Positions 41,786 through 53,149 of a stretch of 64,000 bases of DNA are shown here, one piece after another. The DNA is from Thinopyrum elongatum. Taxonomy: Eukaryota; Streptophyta; Magnoliopsida; Poales; Poaceae. Within the stretch, counting starts at the first letter, position 1; every line of letters starts with the position of its first letter. The position numbers were made by a program, and so were the translations under genes. The notes beneath the pieces were generated by a model. That model made no database searches. It was not told the origin of the DNA and saw only the letters and a list, made by a program, of their open reading frames with translations. The stretch spans positions 215,146,070-215,210,069 of the forward strand of contig CM022299.1 in assembly GCA_011799875.1 (NCBI GenBank). Reading direction: 5' to 3'.

Positions 41786-43516
41786 TGAAGGAAATATGCC
41801 CTAGAGGCAATAATAAAGTTGTTATTTATATTTCCTTATATCATGATAAATGTTTATTATTCATGCTAGAATTGTATTAACCGGAAACTTAGTACATGTG
41901 TGAATACATAGACAAACAGAGTGTCCCTAGTATGCCTCTACTTGACTAGCTTGTTTATCAAAGATGGTTATGTTTCCTGACCATAGACATGTGTTGTCAT
42001 TTGATGAACAGGATCACATCATTAGAGAATGATGTGATGGACAAGACCCATCCGTTAGCTTAGCATATTGATCGTTTAGTTTTATTGCTATTGCTTTCTT
42101 CATGACTTATACATATTCCTCTGACTATGAGATTATGCAACTCCCGAATACCGGAGGAACACTTTGTGTGCTATCAAATGTCACAACGTAACTGGGTGAT
42201 TATAAAGATGCTCTACAGGTGTCTTCGAAGGTGTTTGTTGGCTTGGCATAGATCGAGATTAGGATTTGTCACTCCGAGTATCGGAGAGGTATCTCTGGGC
42301 CCTCTCGGTAATGCACATCACTATAAGCCTTGCAAGCAATGTGACTAATGAGTTAGTTACGGGATGATGCATTACAGAACAAGTAAAGGGACTTGCCGGT
42401 AACGAGATTGAACTAGGTATGATGATACCAACGATCGAATCTCGGGCAAGTAACATACCGATGGCAAAGGGAATAACGTATGTTGTTATGCGGTTTGACC
42501 GATAAAGATCTTCGTAGAATATGTATGAGCCAATATGAGCATCCAGGTTCCGCTATTGGTTATTGACCGGAGATATGTCTCGGTCATGTCTACATAGTTC
42601 TCAAACCCGTAGGTTCCGCACGCTTAACGTTCGATGACGATTTGTATTATGAGTTATGTGATTTGATGACTGAAGTTTGTTCGGAGTCCTGGATGAGATC
42701 ACGAACATGACGAGGAGTCTCCAAATGGCCGAGACATAAAGAATGATATATTGGACGATATTATTCGGACACCGGATGAGTTCCGAGAGGTACTGACTAA
42801 TTATCGGAGTGCCAGAAGGGTTACCGGAACCCCCCGGGGAAGTTATGGGCCATCATGGGCCTTAGGGGAGAGAGAGGGCAGGCCACGAGGAGGTGGCATG
42901 TGCCCCCCCTTAGGGTGTCTGAATAGGACTAGGGAAGGGGGCGCGCCCCCCCTTTCCCTCTCCCTCTCCCTCTCCCTTCCTTTTTCCCCCTTCCACCAAG
43001 TGGAATCCTACTAGGACTTGGAGTCCTAGTAGGACTCCTCTCTCTTGGTGCGCCCTACAGGGGCCGGCCGGCCTTCCCCTCTCCTCCATTATATACGGAG
43101 GCAGGGGACACCCTAGAACACACCAAGATTTCTCTTAGCCGTGTGCGGTGCCCCCTCCACAGTTTAACACCTCGGTCATATCGTCGTAGTGCTTAGGTGA
43201 AGCCCTGCACCGGTAACTTCATCATCAACGTCGCCACGCCGTCGTGCTGACGGAACTCTCCCTCATCCTCAACTAGATCAAGAGCTCGAGGGACATCATC
43301 AAGCTGAACGTGTGCTGAACTCGGAGGTGCCGTATGTTCGATGCTTGATCGGTTGGATCGCGAAGACGTTCGACTACATCAACCGCGTTAAGCTAATGCT
43401 TCCGCTTTCGGTCTACGAGGGTACGTGGACATACTCTCCCCTCTTGTTGCTATGCATCTCCTAGATAAATCTTGCATGAGCGTAGGTATTTTTTTGGAAT
43501 TGCACGTTCCACAACA
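41786..43516 (+). repeat. Copia-2 3' LTR
   Basis: TGAAGG start at 41786; the end is altered to TTCCACAACA at 43516. Followed by the target duplication AAACA. Confidence 0.93.
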
Positions 43517-43521
43517 AAACA

Positions 43522-45308
43522 ATCGTTTCAGATGGCATATGTGTCAGGTTGTACTTTCTATTGTTCACTTCTGGTCACCGGCCCTCGATTAATCGAACAA
43601 CCACACAGGTCAAATTATCACAGGTGAAAATATAGAATGAACAAGCCCGAACTCATTTTGTTTGATTACCATGTTATACATATAAAACATGCATAATTTA
43701 CATTTCAAATAGCTAGCTACTGCTTGAAATGTATTTGTTTTCAACAGAAAGTGAAATCAAAATTTTGAAAATTGGTGATCTCGGCGTTTGCAAAAAAAGA
43801 GAGTAAAGGGATATCAATCTTTGTTCTGCTTTTGGACATAAACTATATGCAACCTTTTTTAATGACCGGGTCTATTATGAGTGTTCGCCAGTGGTACAAA
43901 GCGCCTTTGATGAAAAATACATCGAGATTCGAAGACCACCAAACGACCAACTGCAGTCAGAATGAGTAGTCGACATGTTGCTATCAATGCTATTCTACCG
44001 GAGCCGGCTTGACCTCGTCAATGACTATCGAGAAGTCTTCATGCACGTGCCCCAAAGGCGCAGTTGTCGTCATTTTGATCTGAAGCACCGGATTAACATA
44101 ACACAAAAAATGCGACATGACAAGAAACCATAACCTCACTGCCCCAAGGAGACAACATGAATCTACGCTAGAGCTCCGTGGACTATGTCTCGACAGACAA
44201 ACTAGACGAGGCACAAAGCTCAAATTAAAGACAAACTCGTAGAAAAGGGGTAAATCGTTAGGTGTCCTAACTAACATAGCCGTCTTGACCTAGATGGCAG
44301 CCGAGTAGTCTTCATGCATGTGCCCCCAATGACTAGCGCCCTGGAGGAACGCAGTTGTCGCTGTTTAACCCTCGCAGTGATCCAAAGCACATGACAACTA
44401 ATGTTGCGAGATGACAAGAAACCTTAACCTAATGGGGGAGTGTGCCTATGGTCGGTTCTCAATTGCGGTCCCACATGTGTGTGCAAACACAATATGACGC
44501 GTGTTCCATTTGGTGAGCGGCGCACCAGACCTACTGACTGTCTGGGGTGCGACGCGAATGCGACGGGCGTGTTGTATACATGTGTACCGCTGTTTTCTTC
44601 TGGCTTTCCTCCATGGTGCAATCCATGGATACAAAATTATATTTAAAAGTTGAGGGTGGGTCTTTTCCCGCGTGGTAGGTGGGGCAGTTCTGCCTAGCCA
44701 GTTCGACAGAAAGGCAAGAAGACGAGGGAGTAGCAGATTCAACTTACTGCTGGCAACGTAGGGTTGTGTGATTTGATGGTTTGTTACTTCTGGACAGGTG
44801 GGCCCCTGTGATTTGACTGGCCATTATCATTATTACTGCCGCGCTATGGCCGGGATGAGTCTCCCCTGATCCCCTCCATGGCATACAGGTGCTAAGAACA
44901 AGTACTCTACAATAATGTTCTTATAGCCCGCTTACATGTCACTTTTGGTTATATGTGGAGGAGAGTGACATGGGAAAATGGTGGGAGTGGGCTCTTGTGC
45001 AAGACCCTAGCTACTTACTCCTTGGCAAATGCAATAAATACTTTTCTACGAAGAAAGAGATAGAGAGAAGTAAAAAAAACTCTTACATCCAACCTTATAG
45101 CTAACCTTGTTGTATGAGTGATTGTAAGTGATGACTATGTATGACATGCCAACATCACATAGCCTAATGCACCTGGACGGAGGAAGTAGTTTCATGCATG
45201 CGAAGTAGGCAAAAAAACTGCTCATTTATAGCCGTCTGAAATCTCCAAGGGCGCGACCGCGCGAGCGAGGCGACGGTCGTGGTAGGCGCGACCATGACAC
45301 GGGCTGCT
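43522..45308. other. Non-coding region with diverged direct repeats
   Basis: No gene supported. Segments at about 44015-44140 and 44290-44430 repeat GTCTTCATGCAYGTGCCCC, GCAGTTGTCG and GATGACAAGAAACC. The part 44600-44830 has a diverged copy at 47085-47250, described separately. The part 45110-45175 (GATGACTATGTATGACATG) resembles 46765-46815. Identity of these repeats is unknown. Confidence 0.4.
44600..44830 (+). repeat. Diverged direct repeat, copy 1 (copy 2 at 47085-47250)
   Basis: Both copies show, in order, TGGTGYAATCCAT, ATTTAAAAGKTGAGGG, TTYGACAGARAGGC, GTGATTTGAYGG and TTACTKCTGGA. The copies flank the exonuclease-like pseudogene. Confidence 0.6.
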
Positions 45309-45448
45309 GAGAGCCCTTGGATCTGAGATCGAACGGCCGCATGCTAAGTTGCTGAACATTTGTAGAAAAACCCTCCAAGATAGGATATTCACCCATAGGT
45401 CTAGAATCACGCCATGCAACCGTTCGATCTAAGATCCAAGGGCTCTCG
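45309..45448. repeat. Inverted repeat, ~35-bp arms, ~70-bp loop
   Basis: The left arm GAGAGCCCTTGGATCTGAGA (45309 on) and the right arm ending ATCCAAGGGCTCTCG (45448) are complementary over about 35 bp with three or four mismatches. This could be a small MITE or a hairpin-forming end. Confidence 0.6.
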
Positions 45449-45795
45449 GAAGCCTGTATCATGGGAGCATGGAAAGCTTTGTATCACCTAAAATTTTCTC
45501 GACGCTTGACGTGCGAACACGCAGATGCTATACTGTCAGGCCTACGAAGTGGGTCTAGTAGACATGACATCTAATTGGGCCCCCATAGTACTGTGCATGA
45601 AGCCATTTATCCATCGGGCAAGCCACTACCCTGCCGTTCGCACGCCCAACTCAGCATTTTTACAATCAGAAAACCGCTAGCAGTTCGCTCCTACTCGTCC
45701 CAGGTCGTCCTTTAACATTACGGCAGTTCGCTCCTAGTCGTCCCGTCCTTTCACATTACAGTAGTTCCACTAATCCTAACCCTCCTCCAAAATCC

Positions 45796-46514
45796 ATGGC
45801 GTCCCAAATCTCCATGATCGCCGGTGAGTACAAGGTTAGAACTATCACCACGATGAGTTCGACGTCATCTACACCCGTTCTTCCTTGACGGTGAAAGGAT
45901 GCCTTGCTCGATTCAAACACATGTTCGAAAAGTCAAATGGTGATGAGTGGGTCACTAGGCTAGATGTTGAGTGCACCACAGTCCCGGGAAAAGAGAAGAA
46001 TCTAAAGGAGGAAGAGAAGAAGAAGCCCGCCATGATCCAGGTTTGCGTGCATAACTTGTGCTTGGTCTACCACATATGCCATGCCAATGTTAAGTGCGAG
46101 GATTTTAAGAACTTCCTCACGGACAACAAAGTCAAATTCATTACTGTAGACTTTCATAACGATGAGGAAGTCCTGGGTCGGATAGGCCTCGTTGTAGGCC
46201 AGCCCTTCGACCTCTAGAAGAATAGGCTGGTGTCCTCCCGTCAGCCTTCAATGCTGACCCTAGCAGGAGCCATGGTTGATCCTTCGTACAATAAACTGAT
46301 GAAACCTCACCACAAGTTTCATCTTGCATGGGAGTGGAATGAAATATATAAAGACCACATCCAGTACCCTGCAATGGATGCCTACCTTTGTTTCAATATC
46401 TACAAGGGTTGGATGAAGAGCCAGAGCCAAGTGTGCGGTTCAAGCAAAGAAGTATCGGCGAAGAGGAAGAGCGACAAGGACGAAGTCGAGGACGTGGACA
46501 AGGAGTCCGAGTAA
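45796..46514 (+). pseudogene. 3'-5' exonuclease-like (DnaQ/WRN-exonuclease type) gene, broken
   Basis: The start ATG at 45796 opens MASQISMIAGEYKV. The frame loses one base near 45851 (ACCAC|GATGAG) and continues one frame over with DEFDVIYTRSS. Exonuclease signatures follow: a DxE block in RLDVECTTV, a central TVDFHNDEEVLGRI with Asp, and Y-x3-D in QYPAMDAY. An in-frame TAG at 46215-46217 interrupts; the frame then runs open to TAA at 46512-46514 with an acidic/Lys tail. In this superfamily these residues bind two metal ions for 3'-5' cleavage of nucleic acid. With one frameshift and one stop it is very likely a pseudogene. It has no intron in this copy. Confidence 0.7.
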
Positions 46515-47601
46515 GGTGGCAGTGTCGTTGCTCATGGTGGTTCTAATGCAGTGCCTACCGGATTAGTTGCTTAGTTTAATTTCAGGGTGCTTAGTTTTAT
46601 TTCAGGGGTGTGTTGTGCTGAGCCCCTAGCAGAACTATGTTATGTTCTTTCTCGTTACTTTAACTCTTTAGTACGTACATACTAGTATTTTTTACAGTTC
46701 ATCTTGTAGTTGGTAGTACTACCACTCATTTCTTCATATTATATACATACTAGTATGTATGAGTGACGACAAGGGATGACTATATATGATATGGCCAACA
46801 TCATATAGCCAGCAGTTGGCTATACTATTAACGACGCTCTAAGCATGCCACATACGCAAAACACTTAAATGAGATACGTAATTCTAAAAAAACTTAAATG
46901 GGAGAAGTTTACCCAAAGCATGAAGGAGTTTAGTTGTCAAAGAATTAAATAGTGTGCTAATTTCTTTAATAGACTTTAGCACCCCATCTAAGCACGCACT
47001 AGCTTTTTAAATAGTACTATGCATAATTTGATGACGAGCGCTTTGTATATGTACCACCTTTTTTCTTTAATTTCATCTTGTTAGTTTTGCTCTATGGTGT
47101 AATCCATCGATACTACTACTGTAGAAAAGTACATTTAAAAGGTGAGGGCAGGGCAGTCTCGCATGGTTAGTTTGACAGAGAGGCGAGGGCCTTTGTGATT
47201 TGACGGCTCATTACTGCTGGAAGGTGGGGCCTTATGATTTGATTGCTCGTATAATTGTTGTCGATGACCTGAGGAGGAGCAAAGAATCATGCGGTATACT
47301 CTAGTTTTCCACTGAAGTACTAGTACGATGGAGGAGTGCGAAACACGGCAGCCCTGTGCGATATGGAGATTTTTTTCTAATTTGCTTGTCATCGATCCCA
47401 CGACACTGCTCATCGTTAGCATTGTTCTATTCGTGCCTCACAGAGAACGTGACACATGCGGTGAAACACCCGAAGCAAAAGAAGAAACACAGGAGCAAAA
47501 GAAGAAGGAAGATTACTCCCCCCAAAAAGAAGGAAGGCGTAGACACAAATCTGGGGCGCTGCTATCTACTTCATGAAGGGTTGCTGGCCTCAGAGTCCTA
47601 A
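46515..47601. other. Non-coding interval, MITE-like and duplicated pieces
   Basis: 46740-46850 (ending CAGTTGGCTATACTATTAACG) looks like the end of a grass MITE. 47085-47250 is the second copy of the 44600-44830 repeat. 47460-47560 is A-rich with AAGAAGAAA runs. No gene is supported. Confidence 0.4.
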
Positions 47602-48294
47602 CTACTTCTTCATCTCCTCCACGACCTTCATCTCCTCATGCCTCTCCTCCGCCATCTTCTTCATTCTGTCCATGACATGAGATTTCTCGAGGTAAGCGTG
47701 CATCATCTCTTCCATGGCCGCATTATGTTGCTTGACAGCAGCTGGGTGCTCGATGCTGAGCTTCGCCAAGTCCTCCTTCTGTTCCATGACGAGGGCTTTT
47801 AGCATCTTCACTGAGGAACTACTCTTCTCATGCAGGTTCTTCCAGCCGGCGCTCTCCTCCTTCAGCAAGTCGAGCTCCTGGCGGAGCTTCGCCTTGTCCT
47901 CCTGAAGTTGCAGGATTTCGCCGGTCGCCTTCTTACCCGAGGCAATGCTCTCCTTCAGAAGCTTCACCAAGCCGGCGGTCAACTCCTCCTGCTTATTAAG
48001 CTGAGTGGGCATGTCGTCGAGGCTCTCCTTCAGCAGCTTCACCAAGCCGTCAGTCAACTCCTTCTGCTTATTGAGCTGAGCGGGCATGTCGTCGAGGGAT
48101 AACGACTCCAGCACCGCTAGCTCGGCATGTTCGCCTCCACGGCTAGTGCGCTCCTGGGAGCCCTCGCCTGCCCGTGAGAGATCTTTGAGCCCCCCCCCCC
48201 CAAGGCGGCAAGCCCTCTCTTTTTTTTCCATGACCTTGGTCGCTGCTCCCTTCTTACTAGTAGTTCTCAACCTAGAGCTCTGCACACCAGCCAT
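47602..48294 (-). CDS. Coiled-coil protein, 230 aa, unrecognised
   Basis: Intact frame from ATG at 48294 (MAGVQSSRLRTTSKKG) to stop at 47602. A longer frame starting at 48402 was rejected because its ATG lies upstream of the TATA box at 48366-48372. After a basic N-terminus and a Gly-rich spot there are two 25-residue tandem repeats (SLDDMPAQLNKQKELTDGLV and SLDDMPTQLNKQEELTAGLV), then a Lys/Glu-rich stretch with heptad-like spacing to the C-terminus, a probable coiled coil. A run of 12 C (48190-48201) encodes the Gly spot and could slip in replication or sequencing. No enzyme motif; function unknown. Confidence 0.6.
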   Translation of the reverse strand: MAGVQSSRLRTTSKKGAATKVMEKKERACRLGGGGLKDLSRAGEGSQERTSRGGEHAELAVLESLSLDDMPAQLNKQKELTDGLVKLLKESLDDMPTQLNKQEELTAGLVKLLKESIASGKKATGEILQLQEDKAKLRQELDLLKEESAGWKNLHEKSSSSVKMLKALVMEQKEDLAKLSIEHPAAVKQHNAAMEEMMHAYLEKSHVMDRMKKMAEERHEEMKVVEEMKK

Positions 48295-48365
48295 GGCAAG
48301 GAAGGACGAACAAGAAAGACTTATGAGGAGGTAGGTAGAGTAATTTTCGGCTAGGTAGTTCCCCT

Positions 48366-48372
48366 TTTTATA
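48366..48372 (-). promoter_or_regulatory. TATA box of the coiled-coil gene
   Basis: The minus strand reads GGTTATAAAAAGGGG, about 72 bp upstream of the ATG at 48294. Confidence 0.5.
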
Positions 48373-48901
48373 ACCTAGTAGTACTAGTACTAAAACCTGC
48401 ATAGTCGGAACAGGTCCAGGTTTGATAGGAGTGAATAGGTTTGCACTTAATTATAGCATGGTAGTACTACTACTACTTTGGAATGTGATGGGAACAAGCT
48501 AAAGATTTATTGATGGTTTTTGTTTCGAAGCCCGAAACGGCTCCCGATGAGTTTCCTTGAACACAAATTTTGAGTACTGCTCAAATGCGGTCACACATGT
48601 CAGTGATGCACCTGGTCGTACATGTTAGACCAAGCCGATGCGTGTCCCTTTGATGAGACACGGGTCCGACCGACCGTCTGTTGGTGCGACCGACCGTCAA
48701 GTATTACGTGATGGAGACTTGTGTTTGTGGCTTCGGGTGATTGTCACGACCAAGCATAAAAAAACTTGTGATAAATAAACTACCATCTTTCTCCAAACGA
48801 CCAAGTATTTTCACAGAAATACAATACATATAGATGGAGTGATCGTCATGGTTGCAAACCGCCATGGCGCCGCAAGTTCACTCCAGCAGCAACCGAGTAG
48901 G

Positions 48902-49459
48902 TCACTGCATCGCTGGCGGGGAAGGAGGGCATCTCACCTCGCCTATGATGCCTGCCCAGTGTTGGCTCCATGATTTGGCTTCTCCTACCGCCCATTTGAA
49001 CAGTTGCACCGGCTGCTCATCCCATCCAGCACGCATGCGCTTTCTTTCCTCCGCAGTCGACTCCGTAAATATGATCTCTACAATTAGCCCCAGCTCGAAA
49101 TCAACACGACACTACCAGATGCTGACATTCCTCAGCATCTCTCCCCTGAGATCGACTTGCGCCTCCGCCTTGTGCTTCGCTAGGTGCAGCTCCTTTGAAC
49201 TTGTCTCCAATCGATGCAACACTTCCTCAATCCGATTTGCCCTTGCTGGCCACCACTTGCAACGCAGCCCTGGCATGTCCTCCGGCGCCACTGATATGTG
49301 ATTCCAGAGCAATGGATCCCCTCTCAAACACATGTGGGTTTCCCTCAAAGGCGGCAGTGCCGCAGGCCGCAGCGAGAGGGCAGCCTGCGGGATTCTGGGA
49401 TCTAAGGGATTATCCATGGCGGGATCTGGTGGGCGAGGCGGGGAGGCGAGCATAGGCAT
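48902..49459 (-). pseudogene. Unrecognised gene with one in-frame stop
   Basis: From ATG at 49459 (MPMLASPPRPPDPAMD) the frame is open for 115 codons, stops at TAG 49112-49114, then continues open to TGA at 48902-48904. The part after the stop (CRVDFELGLIVEIIFTEST, then MRAGWDEQPVQLFKWAVGEA) looks like real coding. A possible splice donor (GGCGAG|GTGAGA) occurs at about 48945. The N-terminus is Pro-rich; a Glu/Lys helix precedes the stop. I do not recognise it. It may be a member of a local grass gene family. Confidence 0.4.
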
Positions 49460-49570
49460 TGGGAGAGCCCTACGAGGCTAAGATAAAGATAGTACTACTC
49501 CACTCCGTCCATATTTGAATATGAAGTCCACCAATAGTAACCCAGGAAAAAATTGATCATGTTGCCTGCG

Positions 49571-49784
49571 TCCTGGTTTATTGTCCCCCTTTTGTATTTT
49601 GTGCCGAATTTTGACCAAAAATTTACTAAGAAAATGTTAATGCATGTCACCACAAAATATATCATTGTATTCGCATTTGAACATAGTTTTCGATGATATT
49701 ACTTTTTATGAGATGCATTAATATTGTGTTACTTAAATTATGGTAAAAAATTGGCACAAAATACGAAGGAGACCAATGGAAGTA
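49571..49784. repeat. Stowaway-like MITE
   Basis: The left arm TTTGTATTTTGTGCCGAATT faces a right arm whose complement is CTTCGTATTTTGTGCCAATT. The core contains TGTTAATGCATGTCACC and AT-rich sequence. This form is common in Triticeae. Confidence 0.65.
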
Positions 49785-51714
49785 GCAACCCATGGTTTAA
49801 CTACTCGCATGCACGCAGTGGAGTAGTAATGTCATTCTCAACTACTTCCTCCCTCACGTCCACTCAATCGCATGCGTTGTATTAATTGACCATCCATTAA
49901 GTGAACGACTTTACACGCGTCAAATTATCACATGGGGTGGATCTTCATACAAAAATGTGTTCCATCATGTACCCATGGGTGCGTGCGAGGGAACGACTGC
50001 GTGCGTGCACATCTTCGCTTCGTGCACGTACTCCGCCAGTGTGCATGAGAGAGGACAAGTACATTCTTCTAGAACCAGTAGCATGTCAGTGTGATCACAC
50101 ACAAGAAGGACGCGACAACACCTCCACATGTGCCACGTGACTCCATGGATGCCCCCACATCATTTTAATCATAATATATTAACTAAAAAAGGGAGAGACA
50201 CTGTGTAGCATGCCATTGGAATTCTAATTTACGTGTTTTGCACATACTGAAAGTACTAGTAAGGTACACGTGCATTGCACGCATGAGATTTGGCAACCAA
50301 ATTATGAATAAATACGACACTATAGCATGTAAGCTCTTAGTCATATATGCATGATGTATATGTTTGTTTAATTCTTATAGTTCATCTCATTCAAAATCAA
50401 TTAGTTTTATAAAAAGTTAATCTATTTTAAGATTCATGGAATTGTGCATTGTAAAGCATAAAGTAAAAACAAATAATGGCAATTCATTTAGAAAAAAATC
50501 TGGTGGAATTATGCTTAAGTTCAACCATGGAGTCTTCTAGATTGTACATGTGGTAGAATCTGGTGGAATGTAGATGATATCCAATGGCCAGTAGTGCTCG
50601 GATTTGCCATCTCTGCCTCGTCGGATTGGCTTCATCCAACGGCCATCTTTCAAAGTTATTCGCACACTATATAGGGGTATAGATATAGAGGTATAGATAT
50701 AGACTAGTGGCACATCATCTAAAGCCTTTCTACACGCGCATTTTTTGTACAAATGTGCTCCACCGTGTACCCGCATGTTTGTATGTGGGAACGAGTGCAT
50801 GTGTGCACCTCTTCTCTTTCGTACATGTAGTCCATGTGTGTGAGAGATACTGAGATATGGTGAGGGAATACGTGTCAGTGCAATTTGTGTGAAAAAGAGG
50901 CCTATATACATACATGTATGTGCTTGGGGCCGGGGTGATATACGAGAAGGGAGGTGACGTATCGACTGTGCGAGATATCGATTGAGATAGGTAGAGGGAA
51001 GAGCTCTACAAGCGTACAAGCATTATGATATGGGGGGGTGCTGGAATATGGTGTGAGGGGCCAAGTGGAGGGAGACTGGGAAGGTGTGTACAAGTGCGAG
51101 ATGGATATTTAAAGAGAGGGGGCGAGAACGTGCGCGGTTGCGCAAAGTGGCGGAGCCATGAAAATTAAATGAGCTAGGGGGCCAAGCATTGTTAATCATT
51201 GACGGGGAGGGCCAATTCATTAGCTTAAACCATTTTACCAGCAATTCATCTATTGATCACATTCATATTATCCTCAATATAGTGATGTTAGGGGGGCCGG
51301 GGCCCTTGCTGCCCCTGTCTTCGCCATTGTGCGCGCGTCTGAGAGATGAAGCGGAAGGCATGGAGGATGAGAGGGAGACGATGGATAGATGATGTGTGTG
51401 TATTAGCTATGTAGTCCTATATAGAGAGGTAGATTGATCGATGTGTACGTGGGAAAGAGGGTGAGACCTGACTAGAGATATAGATCGATCGGTTTGTGTG
51501 GAAAACTAGGAAAGACCTAGCTATATATATACACACATAAAGGAACATCGATCGATGCGCATGCATGTGAGAGATAAAGAATGCCCAAAGTGATGAAGAG
51601 GGGGAGATGTGTGTGTGCTTGCATGGGAGACCGACCTGAAGAAAAAGATTGCGTGTGTGTGATGGACAATGCCGAGTGGTAGTGTGTGTGCATGCATATA
51701 CGAGAGAAAGTTAG
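49785..51714. other. Non-coding, repeat-like region left of the Sirevirus
   Basis: Segments at about 49950-50056 and 50745-50853 are diverged direct copies about 795 bp apart (AAATGTGYTCCAYCRTGTACCC and related blocks). 51400-51710 is rich in GATCGATC, ATAGATATAG and TGTGTG repeats. A 190-bp piece with short inverted ends lies at 51141-51332. No gene is supported. Confidence 0.4.
51141..51332. repeat. Possible MITE, ~18-bp inverted ends
   Basis: CGCAAAGTGGCGGAGCCA at the left faces TGTCTTCGCCATTGTGCG at the right, complementary at about 14 of 18 positions. The interior is AT-rich. Confidence 0.3.
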
Positions 51715-53149
51715 TGAAAGTGCGTTATATCGACTAGAGGGGGGTGAATAGGCGATTTTTATGAATTCGTCGCTGAGGAAATACTACTTGAGGAATTTCC
51801 TAAGCAACGAACTACAAGCAGCGGAATAAGTACTCAAGTACATGGATAACAAAGCAGTAGCATAGTCATCATGATGAAATGAAACAAAACAGAGCACAGG
51901 TAACGTGTAAACAGGATAAGCAGGCTGAAGACAAAGTGACTGAAGAAATAGGGATGAGGAAATTGAGAAAGTCTTCAGTCAAAGTCTTCAAACAGTAACG
52001 ATCAAGTACACAGCAAGTATGCAAGGAAATGAAAGGGTTGAGGAAATAGAACCAGTAGCTTGGTGAAGACAGTGATTTGGTAGACCAGTTCCAACTGTTG
52101 TGACAGTTGTACATCTGGTTATAGCGGCTAGGTATTTAAACCTGAGGACACACAGTCCCGGACACACAGTCCTCACCGTATTCTCCTTGAGCTAAGATCA
52201 CACAGACCTCGCCCAATCACTCGTGGTAAGTCTTCACAGGTGACTTCCAAACCTTTGGTCACTTGGTGATCCACAATTCCTCTTGGATGCTCTAGACCAT
52301 GACGCCTAACCATCTGGAGGATGCACAGTCCTCAAAGGTAACAAGCGTTGGTTCCACACAGGAACAATCTCTTTAGTGATGCTCAATCACTTTGGGTTTT
52401 AGGTGTTGGGTTTGGGTTTTTCCTCACTTGATGATTTTCCCTCAAAGTCCTCGGAGGATGGGATGCTCTAAATGACAAGTGTCAGTTTCTCTCAGAGCAG
52501 CCTGACATGATAAGACATAAATGCCCTTCAATGATATGACCGTTAGGTGGATAGGATATTTTGGACAGCTGGCGCATAGCACAGCAACAGTCGGAAGTTT
52601 GAGCTCTCAAATTCCTCAGGGCTATCATGTTCCTCACTTGTAGGCAATCCGCGCTGGCGAATTCCTAACTCCTCAGTCAGAACAAATTCCTCAGAGAACA
52701 GAAGAACTTCGTCTCTGTCACTGAAGAACTTGATTGAACTATATGAGATTTCCAATGGCTTCACTCAAAAGGATTGGGTAGGTGTAGGATTTGAGTTGAG
52801 CATCACTTGGAAACTTTTCCTTAGTTTTACCTCGACCCCCTTTAACAGTACGGTGTTTCCTATGACTCAAGAAAGGAAAAACAAAACTATGAAAACAAAA
52901 GTCTTCATGCTTCATAATCCTTGCATGAATATCAAGTCTTCAAGGTCACACCAATTTCCTCACTTTCAAAGTCTTCAAGAAAACCAAAGTCTTCAACTGA
53001 AGACATTCATTTTTAGGGGTCAACTTTCTTCGTAAATAACAAACTCCTCATAGGCTTATAGACCTATGTACACTCATAAACACATTAGTCCCTTAACCTA
53101 TAAGTCTTCAATACACCAAAATCACTAAGGGGCACTAGATACACTTACA
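51715..53149 (-). repeat. Sirevirus 3' LTR
   Basis: The minus strand starts TGTAAGTGTATCTAGTGCCC (53149) and ends ATAACGCACTTTCA (51715); 1435 bp. The phrase CTCTAGTCGATATAACGCACTT at the end is typical of this group. Confidence 0.8.

Larger units (their letters stand above)
34939..43516 (+). mobile_element. Copia-2: Angela/BARE/WIS-like Copia retrotransposon, complete length
   Basis: Full-length insertion of about 8.6 kb on plus, the same family as Copia-1 but reversed. LTRs at 34939-36677 and 41786-43516 (1739 and 1731 bp); the target duplication AAACA is at 34934-34938 and 43517-43521. The primer-binding sequence GTGGCATCCGAGCC is at 36678-36691 and the polypurine tract CAAGTGGGAGAC ends at 41785. 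Gag, protease and integrase are open in one 709-codon frame; RT and RNase H are broken by small indels. The 5' LTR has a short duplication of GGTTATGTTTC (about 35119-35144) absent from the 3' LTR. Confidence 0.93.

Noticed and set aside
48295..48402. Hydrophobic N-terminal extension of the coiled-coil protein, like a signal peptide
   Set aside because: Its ATG lies upstream of the TATA box at 48366-48372.
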